From Seohaeicola_A nanhaiensis (GTDB lineage: Bacteria > Pseudomonadota > Alphaproteobacteria > Rhodobacterales > Rhodobacteraceae), in contig NZ_JBHSGI010000028.1 of NCBI RefSeq assembly GCF_042654245.1, positions 73,353 to 137,352 of the forward strand: a stretch of DNA of 64,000 bases. Direction: 5' to 3'. The position numbers and the translations under genes were made by a program. Below, one piece after another: positions 1-8,467 of this stretch. Below the pieces are notes generated by a model. That model saw only the letters and a list, made by a program, of their open reading frames with translations, was not told the DNA's origin and did not search any database. Each line of letters opens with the position of its first letter. Position 1 is the first letter of the stretch.

Positions 1-1089
1 GTCCACCGGCAGGAAGCGCACGTGAAGCTCCTTCAGCGTCGCTTCGGGATCGAGGTCGGGGAAAAGATCGGGGTGCAGCCAAGTCGCCAGCTTCTGAACT
101 GCGACAATGCTGTAGGGTGAGTTGTAGAACTGGTGCCAGATGGCATGGACCTGGCCGGTCTCGACTGCCTTTACGCCGGTGAACGCGGGCCGTTCGGTCA
201 GCGCGACCAGTTTGCGTTTCGCCTCGGTTACGTCCGACCCCGGGCCCATGCCGACCCAGGCTCCGCCGGGTACATAGGCTTCCCAATTGCCTCCGGTCAC
301 GACGATCTGGTCGGGATCCGAGGCGATGACCTGTTCGGCATTTACGGTGCCGAAGGTGCCGGGAATGAATGCGGTTCCCATGTTGGTCCCGCCGGCCAAT
401 TCCACGAAACGGCCGAAGTTGCCATCGCCGAAGGACATGCAGCAGTCTTCGGAATAGCCTCCGGCCCGCTCCACGAAGACCAGCGGACGCTGCAGGTTGG
501 CCTGCGCCTCGATCACGTCAGTGACGCGGCCGATCTGCTCCTTGTAGAAGCTGTTGAATTCCTCGGCCTTTTCCTCTTCGCCGAAAAGCTGACCGATGAG
601 TTCCATCGACCGCGAAGTGTTTTCGAAAGGCTTTTCGCGGAAGTCGACATAGACGATGGGAATGCCGACCTTGGCCAGTTTCTCCTCGTACCCCGCCTCT
701 TCGGTAGCGGCCTTGGACTCGAGGTTCATGATCAGCACGTTGGGGTTCAGCGACACGGCCTGCTCGATGTCGAACGAGCCGTCCTTGAAGCCGCCGAAGG
801 TCGGGATGCCCGCCAGTTGCGGGAACTTCTTGGCGTAAATCTCGTAGCTTTCGGGCGAAGCCTGGCGGAAGTCGTCGCGCCAGCCAACCACCCGCTCGAA
901 CGGGTTTTCCCTGTCCAGAACGGCGGCAAAGAAGATCTGTCGTCCCTCGCCGAGGATCACGCGCTCGACCGGGGTCTCGACCGTGACTTCTCGACCCGCG
1001 ATGTCAGTCAGGGTTACGGGATCGGCTTGCACGAGGCTCGCTGCGAAGAGGCTCAGCGTGGAGGCGCAGAGCAGGGAACGAAAGAACAT
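1..1089 (-). CDS. Iron/siderophore ABC transporter substrate-binding protein (3' end outside window)
   Basis: Reading the - strand from an ATG at 1089 gives 363 open codons running off the window edge, so the C-terminus is missing. The protein begins with a Sec signal peptide (MFFRSLLCASTLSLFAASLVQA) and continues VTLTDIAGREVTVETPVERV, the usual opening of FhuD/FepB/BtuF-type periplasmic binding proteins. A strong AAGGAG lies just upstream. The family delivers ferric siderophores or haem to a FecCD-type permease, which should lie to the left. An iron-box-like palindrome sits about 45 bp upstream. The ligand cannot be told from sequence. Confidence 0.88.
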   Translation of the reverse strand, partial: MFFRSLLCASTLSLFAASLVQADPVTLTDIAGREVTVETPVERVILGEGRQIFFAAVLDRENPFERVVGWRDDFRQASPESYEIYAKKFPQLAGIPTFGGFKDGSFDIEQAVSLNPNVLIMNLESKAATEEAGYEEKLAKVGIPIVYVDFREKPFENTSRSMELIGQLFGEEEKAEEFNSFYKEQIGRVTDVIEAQANLQRPLVFVERAGGYSEDCCMSFGDGNFGRFVELAGGTNMGTAFIPGTFGTVNAEQVIASDPDQIVVTGGNWEAYVPGGAWVGMGPGSDVTEAKRKLVALTERPAFTGVKAVETGQVHAIWHQFYNSPYSIVAVQKLATWLHPDLFPDLDPEATLKELHVRFLPVD

Positions 1090-1133
1090 GATATTCTCCT
1101 TGGCGAGGGTCTACTGAGGCGGCGTATTATTCC

Positions 1134-1148
1134 TGACTACTATAGTCA
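1134..1148. promoter_or_regulatory. Iron-responsive box-like palindrome (TGA-N9-TCA)
   Basis: TGACTA-CTA-TAGTCA is a 6-bp inverted repeat with a 3-bp centre that fits TGA-N9-TCA, the pattern known for RirA-type iron boxes in alphaproteobacteria. It lies in the 123-bp gap between the - strand binding-protein gene and the + strand methyltransferase gene, so it could control both. Function is inferred from pattern and neighbour. Confidence 0.5.
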
Positions 1149-1212
1149 ATTATAAAGTTGACAAATTCCTTCAACAAAGCCAATCCGAGCCGAAAAGGCG
1201 GGAGTCCGAACC

Positions 1213-1974
1213 ATGAGCATTAGCAACCGTGATCTGCGAGACGAGATCCGTGACTACTGGTCCGATCGCGCGGCAACGTTCGATAACGACCCTGGCCACC
1301 GCATCGACGACGGCGCGGAAATGGCTGCCTGGGAGGCACTGTTTCGGCGTCACCTCGGCGATGCCGACGGGCGCGCTCTGTTGGACCTGGCCTCGGGCAC
1401 CGGCGAAATCTCGCGGCTCTGCCAGCGGCTCGGCTTCCAGGTCACGGGGCTCGACTGGGCGGAACCGATGCTGGCGCGGGCCCGTTCGAAATTGCCCGGA
1501 GTGACCTTTCTGCAAGCCGATGCCGAGCGCACGATGCTGCCTGACGCAAGAATGGACGTGATCGTGACACGGCACCTGGTCTGGACCCTTGTCGACCCCG
1601 CCGCTGCCTTTGCCGAGTGGTTCCGCGTGTTGCGGCCCGGCGGGACGTTGTTGCTGGTGGACGGCGATTTCGTGTCGCGGGGCTGGCTTGGCCGGATGCT
1701 TCAGCGTCTGGTGTTGCAGAATCCAAACGGCGCGGCGACTTCCCATGACGTCCGTCATCGCGACATTCTCGCCCGCGTACATTTCAACAACGGGGCTCGC
1801 GCAGAAGCCGTTGCCGAAATGCTTCAAGCCGCCGGTTTCGACCGGATCACCACCGACATGCGGCTGGCCCCGATCCACCGGGCGCAGGCCGCCCAACTTG
1901 GTTGGCGCAAGTCGCTCCTGCGCCGCTCGGAACACCGCTATGCCATCAGCGCGATCAAGCCGGCGATGTCCTAG
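1213..1974 (+). CDS. Class I SAM-dependent methyltransferase (UbiE/Methyltransf_11 type)
   Basis: 253 residues with a Rossmann methyltransferase core. The SAM-binding motif LDLASGTGEISRL is near residues 55-67, an acidic GLDWAEP follows strand 2, and RVLRPGGTLLLVDGD is the post-core motif typical of Methyltransf_11 proteins. A GGGAG precedes the ATG. It is divergent from the iron-uptake binding protein across a shared 123-bp gap, so a role in siderophore handling or iron-linked small-molecule methylation is possible, but the substrate is unknown. Confidence 0.85.
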   Translation: MSISNRDLRDEIRDYWSDRAATFDNDPGHRIDDGAEMAAWEALFRRHLGDADGRALLDLASGTGEISRLCQRLGFQVTGLDWAEPMLARARSKLPGVTFLQADAERTMLPDARMDVIVTRHLVWTLVDPAAAFAEWFRVLRPGGTLLLVDGDFVSRGWLGRMLQRLVLQNPNGAATSHDVRHRDILARVHFNNGARAEAVAEMLQAAGFDRITTDMRLAPIHRAQAAQLGWRKSLLRRSEHRYAISAIKPAMS

Positions 1975-2681
1975 CCAGCGGTTTCAAGAACGTCTCTTCT
2001 GCTCTTCCGTCGACGGATACCGCCAATTCACCGGTCCTCGGGCTGTCCGGTAGGGCCGCGCAGTCCGTCAGATGCGGATCCTGTTCCAGAACCCTGCCCG
2101 GGGACCGGTTTTGATGGCGCTTACCGGGTCTCGCGACGGCTCCGGAGCTGGCGAGCGTTAATGGCTTGGCGCAGTCGCTGTGGGCCCTGCGTGTTCGGGC
2201 TTCGGGATGTCGGATACGGTGATGTTGAGTGGCCCCGAAGTCAGGGGATTGGCCGGCTAGTCCAAAATTAGAGTCGCCATAGGGTAAGCGGTTGCGTGCC
2301 GAAGCCCACAGACAGCCACGCCGCGAGATGGGTCATGGGCCGCGTCTTGCTCCGAAAAATCATACCGCGATAGACCGTCAAAAATGGCCAACAGGGAGTT
2401 CGATGCGCCACAGGACACGTCCTACCAATTCCCGTCTTCGCGATCTTGGGCCCGCCCGCCACCGGTTATCCGGTCTTCCGTCGGACGCAGGTCGACAGAG
2501 CCGAGGTCTCTGACTTGAAAAAGTGAAAGCTGGCCTTTGGTCCTGACGGATCCGGAGAAGGCGGGAAAGGGGTCTGGCAGTGTCCAAGACGGGAACTGCC
2601 AGCGACCAGCACTTCTTCCCAAGAAAGACCTCCGATCCGCGCACGGCTGCCGTGCGTTCCCCCAGATATCGGAGACTACCC
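1975..2681. other. 707-bp gap marking the junction between iron locus and accessory block
   Basis: No convincing gene on either strand. The short open frames here have no recognisable domain. The right part carries the first copy of the recurrent leader element (2517-2545). A boundary or decayed insertion sequence between chromosomal-type iron genes and the transfer element is plausible, but I found no terminal repeats. Confidence 0.5.
2517..2545 (+). promoter_or_regulatory. Recurrent leader element, copy 1
   Basis: Matches the consensus GAAAGG-N3-GC-GG-CTTT-N-GTCCTG found ahead of several accessory genes. AAAGC and GCCTTT form a near-palindrome. This copy sits 137 bp before the ardC-like start, farther than most copies. 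Confidence 0.45.
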
Positions 2682-3602
2682 ATGGCCAAGCCCAAGCCGA
2701 AATTCGACGCGGCCGCGTCGATCACGAACGAACTCATCGAGATCATCGACCGGGGCGTGCTGCCCTGGCGCAAACCCTGGACCGTCGGCGGCAGTTCCGT
2801 GCCACTGCGGCAGAACGGCGAGCCTTACCAGGGCATCAACAACTTCCTGCTGACCATGCGGACAATGGTGGCCGGGTATACCTCGCCCTATTGGATGACC
2901 CTCAGGCAGGCGAATGAGCTTGACGCAAAGGTCATCAAAGGCTCGAAGGCGTCGGTCGTCGTCTACTACGGCACCGCCGAGCGCGGACGTCATGAAGACG
3001 CACACGACGACGAAATGGACACCGAGGATTCCAAGACGATCCCCTTCATGAAGTCCTACCGTGTCTTCAATGCGGATCAGATTGAGGGTCTGGATGCTCG
3101 CTACTATCCGGCGCCAGTTGATCCGAAAGAGTATCCCGAACGCGCGCCAATTCCCCACATGCAGGCCTTTTTTGAAGCGATCGGTGCAAGTGTCAGCTTC
3201 TCCGGCCCCGAGGCCTGCTATGTCCCGACGCTCGACAAGATCTACATGCCGCGGATCGAGCTGTTCGAGAACCCGCTCAATTTCTACGCCGTCTGGGGGC
3301 ACGAGCTGGGTCATTGGACGAAACCCCGGCACCGATTGAACCGCAGCTACGGCGAGGCGCGGTTTGGGAACACAGCATACGCGCGGGAAGAGATCGTGGC
3401 CGAGCTCTGCGCGGTGTTCCTGGGGCAGAAGCTCGGGTTTTCCGCGCATACGCTGGAGCAGAACGCGGCCTATCTCGACAACTGGTTGCGCGTGCTCCGA
3501 TCGGACAAGCGGGCGATCTTCAAACATGCGGCGGACGCGCAGCGCGCCTGCGACTACCTCGTCGCGGCGTCGGCGGCGGGGCAGGAGGAGCAGGCCGCAT
3601 AA
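2682..3602 (+). CDS. ardC: ArdC-like antirestriction protein (ssDNA-binding N-domain plus zincin-like C-domain)
   Basis: 306 residues from the ATG at 2682, chosen because GGAG sits 7 bp before it. The N-terminal third (ITNELIEIIDRGVLPWRKPW) matches the ArdC single-strand DNA-binding domain. HELGHW at about residues 207-212 with a downstream EEIVAEL is a complete gluzincin metal-binding motif. ArdC proteins coat incoming plasmid DNA and protect it from restriction during conjugation. Being first in the accessory block fits a job immediately after DNA entry. Confidence 0.9.
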   Translation: MAKPKPKFDAAASITNELIEIIDRGVLPWRKPWTVGGSSVPLRQNGEPYQGINNFLLTMRTMVAGYTSPYWMTLRQANELDAKVIKGSKASVVVYYGTAERGRHEDAHDDEMDTEDSKTIPFMKSYRVFNADQIEGLDARYYPAPVDPKEYPERAPIPHMQAFFEAIGASVSFSGPEACYVPTLDKIYMPRIELFENPLNFYAVWGHELGHWTKPRHRLNRSYGEARFGNTAYAREEIVAELCAVFLGQKLGFSAHTLEQNAAYLDNWLRVLRSDKRAIFKHAADAQRACDYLVAASAAGQEEQAA

Positions 3603-3634
3603 GGCAGAACACGTCGCCACCGAAATCGTCCGAG

Positions 3635-3660
3635 AAAGGGAAAGCAGGCTTTGGGTCTGG
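3635..3660 (+). promoter_or_regulatory. Recurrent leader element, copy 2
   Basis: GAAAGGGAAAGCAGGCTTTG with a perfect AAAGC/GCTTT dyad, between the ArdC stop and the DUF3768 start, 31 bp ahead of the ATG. TGGGT at 3653-3657 can pair with ACCCA at 3688-3692, which overlaps the start codon. Confidence 0.5.
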
Positions 3661-3691
3661 CGGTTTTAACCCATCCGGAAAGGACAAACCC

Positions 3692-4081
3692 ATGAGTAAC
3701 CCCGAACCCGCCGAATTCTCCCCGCCCGACGCCGCCGCCATCGCCGCGCAGAACGACGCCTTCCGGAGGCTTGCCTGCCTCGGGGTGTCGCCGGATCAAC
3801 CGATCCAGGGGCGCATGCATGTCACCCGCTCCTTGATGGAGGCCGGCGACGGCTTCATGGCCGACGCGGTGAAAGCTACCGGGGAGTTTGAGACCTTCGA
3901 GCCTGAGAACGATCCCGAGGGCTGGCACGATTTCGGGGCGGTCACGATCCGCGGCGAGACCGTGTTCTGGAAAGTGGATCTCTACGAGGCCGACTCTGAC
4001 TTCCGCTATGGCGCGGAGGCGCCCGACAATCCTGAAACCACCATGCGTGTGCTGACCATCATGATGGCGCACGACTGGTAG
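3692..4081 (+). CDS. DUF3768 family protein
   Basis: 129 residues. The pattern NDAFRR near the N-terminus, a central DPEGWHDFGAVTIRGETVFWKVD and a C-terminal TTMRVLTIMMAHDW is the signature of DUF3768, a small protein common on alphaproteobacterial plasmids. The ATG follows GGAAAGGACAAACCC. No enzymatic motif is visible and no function is known to me. It lies between ArdC and a ParB-like protein, each gene having its own leader element rather than being tightly coupled. Confidence 0.85.
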   Translation: MSNPEPAEFSPPDAAAIAAQNDAFRRLACLGVSPDQPIQGRMHVTRSLMEAGDGFMADAVKATGEFETFEPENDPEGWHDFGAVTIRGETVFWKVDLYEADSDFRYGAEAPDNPETTMRVLTIMMAHDW

Positions 4082-4112
4082 GGTTGAGCGCCCAGCCCAC
4101 TTCAACATCGAC

Positions 4113-4150
4113 AGGCCCGCTGACCCTTCGAAAGGGAATGCGGGCCTTTT
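4113..4150 (+). terminator. Rho-independent terminator overlapping leader copy 3
   Basis: AGGCCCGC (4113-4120) pairs perfectly with GCGGGCCT (4140-4147) around an inner CCCTT/AAGGG stem and is followed by TTT. It would end the DUF3768 transcript. The 3' arm is also part of leader copy 3 (4130-4156), whose TGTCCT (4150-4155) is complementary to AGGACA (4222-4227) in the ribosome-binding region of the next gene. Confidence 0.65.
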
Positions 4151-4231
4151 GTCCTGTTGGTTCCCGGATCCGGGGATCGGTCAGGCCGCCCGGGAAGTCC
4201 GGGTGGCGCAGAACCCAGAGAAGGACATCTC

Positions 4232-6220
4232 ATGACCCAAGCGCTTGAACCCATCTTTGTCGCCATCGGCGATCTCGTCGCCCATCCCGCCAATGTGCGG
4301 AACAGGTCTCCGGAGAGCTATGCCTCCGAGAACATCGCGCATCTGAAGGCCAGCATTGCGGTGCTGGGGCTGCTGCAGCCGCTGCTCGTCCAGAAGCTCT
4401 CGGCCGGGTTCGGCGTCCTCGCCGGCGGCCGTCGCCACGCGGCGCTCCTGGAGCTGGTCGCGGACAAGGCCGCCAAGGGCTTCACCAAGAGCACTAAGAT
4501 CGACTGCCGTCTGGTCCCGGACGATTGCGACCTGACCACCGCGCTGTCGCTCGCGGAGAACATCACACAGGCGCCGATGAATGCCATCGACGAGTTCGAA
4601 GCCTTCGCGCGGATGATGGAGGTCGACGGCCAGACGCCCGAGACCATCGCCAAGACCTTCGGCACCACGGTGGCTGCCGTGAAAGGCCGGCTGCGCTATG
4701 GGCTCATCCACCCCGACATCCGCGCCGCGGCGCGGGTCAAGTCGATCACCCTCGATGTGATGAAAGCCTTCGCGGACCATACGAGCCAGGAGGTGCAGCG
4801 CGAGGTCTTCGAGGCGCTGACCAAGGAGGACAACCATGTCCATGCCTATAGCGTCCGCAACGCGCTGAAGTCCCGTGGTGTTCAGGTCAGCGACGATATC
4901 GGTGCCTTCGTGCGGAAAGACTACGAGGCGCGGGGTGGCGCCATCGCAACCGATCTCCTGGACGAGCATTCCGTGCTCGAGGATTCCGCGCTGGTCGAAA
5001 CGATCCTCCTCGAAAAACTCGCCGCTGCTGCTGAAGAAGCCCGCGCCGAGATCGGCTTTGCCTGGGCCGATGCGGTGATCCAGTATGACTATGCCGCCAT
5101 GGCGGACTACGGCCGGGTCTATCCCGGTCCGGTCGAGCCCGACGAAGAGGGTTCGAAGCGCTTGGACGCGATTACCGCCGAACTCGAGAAACTCGAACAT
5201 GAGATGGAGAACGAGGAGCTCGAAGACGAAGCCTACAGTGAACTCTACGAACGTGTGGATGAGTTGGAGGCCGAGGCACGGGATCTGCAGGAGGCCTACA
5301 GCGCCGAGGATCTCGCGCGATCCGGGGTGATCGCCACCTGGGCGCAGGGCAAGATCTCCCTGCATGTCGGGATGGTGCGTCCCGAAGACAGGGCCGAAAA
5401 CGCCGGTAAGGCGTCCGGCACATCAAAGGACCCGGGCGCCGCGGACTCGGGCGAAATCACCTATCCCGCCTCGCTGACCGATGACTTGAAGACCGAGCGG
5501 GCGATGGCGCTTGGTGCGGCCATGGCCATGCACCCGGAAGCCACGCTCGACCTCACGCTTTTCAAGCTGGTCACCGACGTGTTGGGCCATGGCATGGGTG
5601 TCACCCAGGCGATCAAGGTCGATGCGCGCCAGGACTATCGCACGCACGCCAAGATGGACGAGATCGATGGCACCTCGCTCGAACAGGTGGCCGCAGCGCA
5701 TGACGCGCTCGATCTCTCCTGGGCGGATGATGCGAAATCCCCCGCCGATCAGTTCGCTTTGTTTCGGGCGCTCGATGCGGGCGAGAAGGCAAAGCTCGTG
5801 GCCTACGCCACGGCGGCGACCACGCAGGCCTGTTTTGCGCGAGACCGGCAGCGCGACAGCCTGATGCATGATTTCGAGATCGAGGTGATGCCGGACATCC
5901 GCGCGCACTGGACGCCGAACGCGGCGCTTTTCAACCGGTTCAAGAAGGCATGGCTCCTCAAAATCCTCGGCGAGGAGCTGGGGCTCGCGCAGGAGGCGGT
6001 GACCCTGGCCTCCTCGACCAAGAAGCAAGTCGTCGAGTTCTGCGACAAGCTCTTCGCCGAACCCTTCGCCACCCTGACGGAGACGCAGCGGTCGGCGGTT
6101 GCGGCCTGGTGCCCGCCGATGATGCAGACCTCCGGGATTGAACCGGTCGAGGCCCTCGAGGCCGAGCCGCCTGAGACCGCAACGCCCGATGGCAACACAG
6201 AGGTCGCAGAAGCGGCCTGA
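4232..6220 (+). CDS. ParB/Spo0J-like nuclease-fold protein, long accessory form
   Basis: 662 residues from the ATG at 4232 (AAGGACATCTC before it). The N-terminal 200 residues show the ParB fold: IGDLVAHPANVR, LLQPLLV, GVLAGGRRHAAL, then SLAENITQAPMNAIDEFEAF and an HTH with TPETIAKTFGTTVAAVKGRL. A highly charged, probably coiled-coil stretch follows at about 320-365. It is about twice the length of a partition ParB, and no parA or parS cluster is adjacent. I therefore read it as the plasmid leading-region ParB-like type rather than the segregation protein. Its role is inferred only. Confidence 0.85.
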   Translation: MTQALEPIFVAIGDLVAHPANVRNRSPESYASENIAHLKASIAVLGLLQPLLVQKLSAGFGVLAGGRRHAALLELVADKAAKGFTKSTKIDCRLVPDDCDLTTALSLAENITQAPMNAIDEFEAFARMMEVDGQTPETIAKTFGTTVAAVKGRLRYGLIHPDIRAAARVKSITLDVMKAFADHTSQEVQREVFEALTKEDNHVHAYSVRNALKSRGVQVSDDIGAFVRKDYEARGGAIATDLLDEHSVLEDSALVETILLEKLAAAAEEARAEIGFAWADAVIQYDYAAMADYGRVYPGPVEPDEEGSKRLDAITAELEKLEHEMENEELEDEAYSELYERVDELEAEARDLQEAYSAEDLARSGVIATWAQGKISLHVGMVRPEDRAENAGKASGTSKDPGAADSGEITYPASLTDDLKTERAMALGAAMAMHPEATLDLTLFKLVTDVLGHGMGVTQAIKVDARQDYRTHAKMDEIDGTSLEQVAAAHDALDLSWADDAKSPADQFALFRALDAGEKAKLVAYATAATTQACFARDRQRDSLMHDFEIEVMPDIRAHWTPNAALFNRFKKAWLLKILGEELGLAQEAVTLASSTKKQVVEFCDKLFAEPFATLTETQRSAVAAWCPPMMQTSGIEPVEALEAEPPETATPDGNTEVAEAA

Positions 6221-6290
6221 CCCTGCCGGCGGCCCGCGGCGCACGTCCGGCGCGGGTCGCACGCCTCCCTCTTACATACAGGTAATTCCC

Positions 6291-6884
6291 ATGTCCCTTC
6301 TCAGCTTCACCGCCGCAAGCGTCGCGGCCCAGATCGCGCATGCGCGTGGCTGCTCCATCTTCCTGCCCAACTGGAACGGGCCGGTCGGCAAACCCGCCCT
6401 GATCCTGATTGTCGGCAACGGCGTCCATCTGCGTTCCAACGGGATCGACGGTACGACCACCCGGATCGTCACCACCGAACGCGCCGATCCATCTTTCGCC
6501 TTCGCGGACGGAATCGACCCGTTCCGGGACGTTGACTGGATGGCGGCCCGGCAGGCGGCGTTTCGCGATCTGACCGGCCAGTTCTACACCGACATTCTCG
6601 ACGACGTTCAGATGCTCATCGATCGGGGCCATGACACCATCCGGCTGGCGACTGATGGCCACACGATCCGCGTCTTCGCGCGCCGCGCCGCCGACTACCT
6701 GATCGGCGGCACCTATGACGTGCCCTCCGGCCTCGGCGGGACCTTCCGGGTGGTCCTTCGGGATGCCACGGACACCCATGCCCTCGTCCAGAACCGCGGC
6801 AATTGCGAGGATTTCGATGAGATGCTGCCCTACCGGGTGCCGCTCGACGCGCTGATCGAACTCGATGACCGGAGGGCTGCATAG
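6291..6884 (+). CDS. Conserved accessory protein of unknown function
   Basis: 197 residues beginning MSLLSFTAASVAAQIAHARG. No signal peptide, transmembrane segment or catalytic motif is visible. The composition is ordinary and clearly coding, with G/C-rich third positions. The stop TAG overlaps the GTG start of the next gene by one base, so the two are translationally coupled and probably function together. I do not recognise the family. Confidence 0.7.
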   Translation: MSLLSFTAASVAAQIAHARGCSIFLPNWNGPVGKPALILIVGNGVHLRSNGIDGTTTRIVTTERADPSFAFADGIDPFRDVDWMAARQAAFRDLTGQFYTDILDDVQMLIDRGHDTIRLATDGHTIRVFARRAADYLIGGTYDVPSGLGGTFRVVLRDATDTHALVQNRGNCEDFDEMLPYRVPLDALIELDDRRAA

Positions 6885-7555
6885 TGGCCTGGCTCTTCTA
6901 CACCGATCGCCGCGTAAAAACCTACGCCGACGAAAAGGCCGAGATCGCCCGGCTCTGCACCTTCGAGAGCGATACCCGCAAGACATTGTTGCTCAAGGCC
7001 TGCAAGGTCGGCTCGACCTGGTATGCGGCAGCGAAGGTCACGAATGTCGACGGCTCGCCGGTCGAGGATGCGACCTACGTCACCGATGAAGACGGGTCGA
7101 TCACCTTCGGGGCTGTGTTGCTGACGCGCTACGACGATGGCTGTTGGGGCTATAAGGACATGGAGGAGGCCACCGGGCCGGTGGAGTCGCGGGCACCGCT
7201 CGGCCTTCTTAACCTGCTGTCGGAACTGAAAGACTCTGACAGCTATGCCAATGCCTGGCGCCAGCGTTGCCGGGACTGGGCGGCGATCCCGGACTATGAC
7301 GAGCGTGACAGGATCAGGCTCGCCAGTCCAGTGACGCTGACCGACGGCAGCTCCTGCCAGATCGTGACCGCCACCCATTACCGGCGCGGAGGGAAAAAGC
7401 GCCGATGCTACCGCATCGAGGAAACCGGCGGGCTCGTGCGCCTGTCGAAAGCCTCGCTTGCCGGGTCCGAGCTTCTCAGCTCCGCGAAGGGGGACGCGAG
7501 CCCCGTTCTGGTGGAGTTCTTCGCTGGGCGGGGCTCCGACGATACGCCCCCTTGA
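6884..7555 (+). CDS. DUF6927-like accessory protein
   Basis: 223 residues starting at a GTG that overlaps the previous stop (TAGTG). The N-terminal MAWLFYTDRRVKTYADEK and the central YDDGCWGYKDMEEATGPVESRAPLGLL resemble, from memory, the DUF6927 proteins found on proteobacterial plasmids. The C-terminal 100 residues look like a small beta-rich domain. No catalytic motif is visible. The domain name is recalled, not searched. Confidence 0.6.
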   Translation: MAWLFYTDRRVKTYADEKAEIARLCTFESDTRKTLLLKACKVGSTWYAAAKVTNVDGSPVEDATYVTDEDGSITFGAVLLTRYDDGCWGYKDMEEATGPVESRAPLGLLNLLSELKDSDSYANAWRQRCRDWAAIPDYDERDRIRLASPVTLTDGSSCQIVTATHYRRGGKKRRCYRIEETGGLVRLSKASLAGSELLSSAKGDASPVLVEFFAGRGSDDTPP

Positions 7556-7579
7556 GATAGTGCCCTCGTATCCTGCCTC

Positions 7580-7623
7580 TTGTGGAGTATTAAGAAATTC
7601 TGTATATTCTTGCTAAGACAGAA
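7580..7623 (+). promoter_or_regulatory. Promoter and operator-like repeat of the Phd/PemK-type pair
   Basis: TTGTGG (7580-7585), a 17-bp spacer and TATATT (7603-7608) form a good sigma-70-type promoter. TTCTGT (7598-7603) and ACAGAA (7618-7623) form an inverted repeat across the -10 box, a natural site for autorepression by the antitoxin. The segment is AT-rich compared with its surroundings. Confidence 0.6.
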
Positions 7624-7641
7624 AATCGGTGGAGAGCCAGG

Positions 7642-7884
7642 ATGAAGCAATTTGCAGCAGGGGATCTGACCCGCAACACGGGCGATCTCTTCGAGGCGGC
7701 GACCGTCGCCCCGGTCGCGATCACGAAGCACCGTAAGCCGCGCTTCGTAGTCATGTCGATGGAGCGCTTCCAGGCCCTGACGGCCGGTCGCGCGTCGCAG
7801 GTGGCTCTCGATGTGGCCGACATGCCTGAAGAGCTGGGAAGCCTTCTCGACCAGGGCATCGAAGAACATTTCCGTGACCGCTGA
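7642..7884 (+). CDS. Phd/YefM-type antitoxin
   Basis: 80 residues: MKQFAAGDLTRNTGDLFEAA followed by PVAITKHRKPRFVVMSMERF, the classic Phd/YefM DNA-binding fold (T-R-N...F..A...PV.ITKH.KP..V..S...F). The C-terminal acidic tail (DVADMPEELGSLLDQGIEEHF) would wrap the toxin. The gene starts 33 bp after a clear -10 box and overlaps the toxin gene by 11 bp, the usual coupling in type II modules. It should neutralise the next protein and repress the operon. Confidence 0.88.
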   Translation: MKQFAAGDLTRNTGDLFEAATVAPVAITKHRKPRFVVMSMERFQALTAGRASQVALDVADMPEELGSLLDQGIEEHFRDR

Positions 7885-8293
7885 CTTCCCCGCCGCGGGG
7901 CAGGTCTTCGACTATCACTATCTCTGGAAGTGGCAGGCGGATCGCGGCGAGACGGAAGGTCGCAAGAAGCGGCCGAGTTGCGTGGTGATCGTCGTCACCA
8001 ACCAAGCGGGTCAGCACGTCATGTTCATCGCGCCGATCACCAGCAAAGCTTCGGGTGAGGGGCGGACGGCCCTGGGGATACCCGAGACCGAGGCGCGCCG
8101 CGCCAGGCTCGATAGCGATGTGCCACTCTGGGTCATCCTGGACGAGTTGAACGCCGATATCCTCGAGAAGTCATATACGCTAGAAGAGCGGACACCGCGC
8201 GGATCGTTCAGCCCGGCCTTCACCGACGCGATCCTGCGCGAGGTGCAGCGCCTTCGCGCCGCAGGCAGACTCAAGCTGTCGCGCCGGACCTGA
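7874..8293 (+). CDS. PemK/MazF-like toxin
   Basis: 139 residues from a GTG at 7874 inside the antitoxin gene. GQVFDYHYLWKWQADRGETEGRKKRPSCVV places the conserved G-x-KxRP turn of PemK-like endoribonucleases at its usual place, and LWVILDELN with GSFSPAF in the C-terminal half fits the same fold. The family cleaves mRNA when freed from its antitoxin. This would be a plasmid-addiction module. The subfamily is divergent, so the biochemical activity is inferred. Confidence 0.75.
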   Translation: MTADFPAAGQVFDYHYLWKWQADRGETEGRKKRPSCVVIVVTNQAGQHVMFIAPITSKASGEGRTALGIPETEARRARLDSDVPLWVILDELNADILEKSYTLEERTPRGSFSPAFTDAILREVQRLRAAGRLKLSRRT

Positions 8294-8405
8294 TTCCCGA
8301 ACGCCGGCAAAACGGATGCGCCGGTCTCGCCCCCCTTTGCGGCAGACCGGGGTCCAATCTCTCTGATCTGCCCACATTCCGAACGTCAAGCCGCCTCCAC
8401 CTCCT

Positions 8406-8467
8406 GAAAGGGGAAAGGGGGCTTTCTGTCCTGTCAGACCCGCAACCTGACTGGAAGGACAGACGAC
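8406..8467 (+). promoter_or_regulatory. Leader element copy 4 with ribosome-binding site sequestered in a stem
   Basis: GAAAG/CTTTC (8413-8417, 8422-8426) forms one hairpin. TCTGTCC (8425-8431) and GTCAG (8433-8437) form an alternative stem with CTGAC (8447-8451) and GGACAGA (8457-8463), which buries the Shine-Dalgarno GGAAGGA (8453-8459) of the helicase gene. The two structures share bases 8425-8426 and compete. Confidence 0.55.

Noticed and set aside
4232..6220. Plasmid partition ParB
   Set aside because: Length is about twice that of a partition ParB, no parA or repABC genes adjoin it, and no parS-like repeats were seen.
8321..8350. Terminator after the PemK-like gene (CCGGTCT/AGACCGG stem)
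   Set aside because: A 7-bp stem is present, but the loop is 16 nt and there is no T-run, so I did not list it as a terminator.
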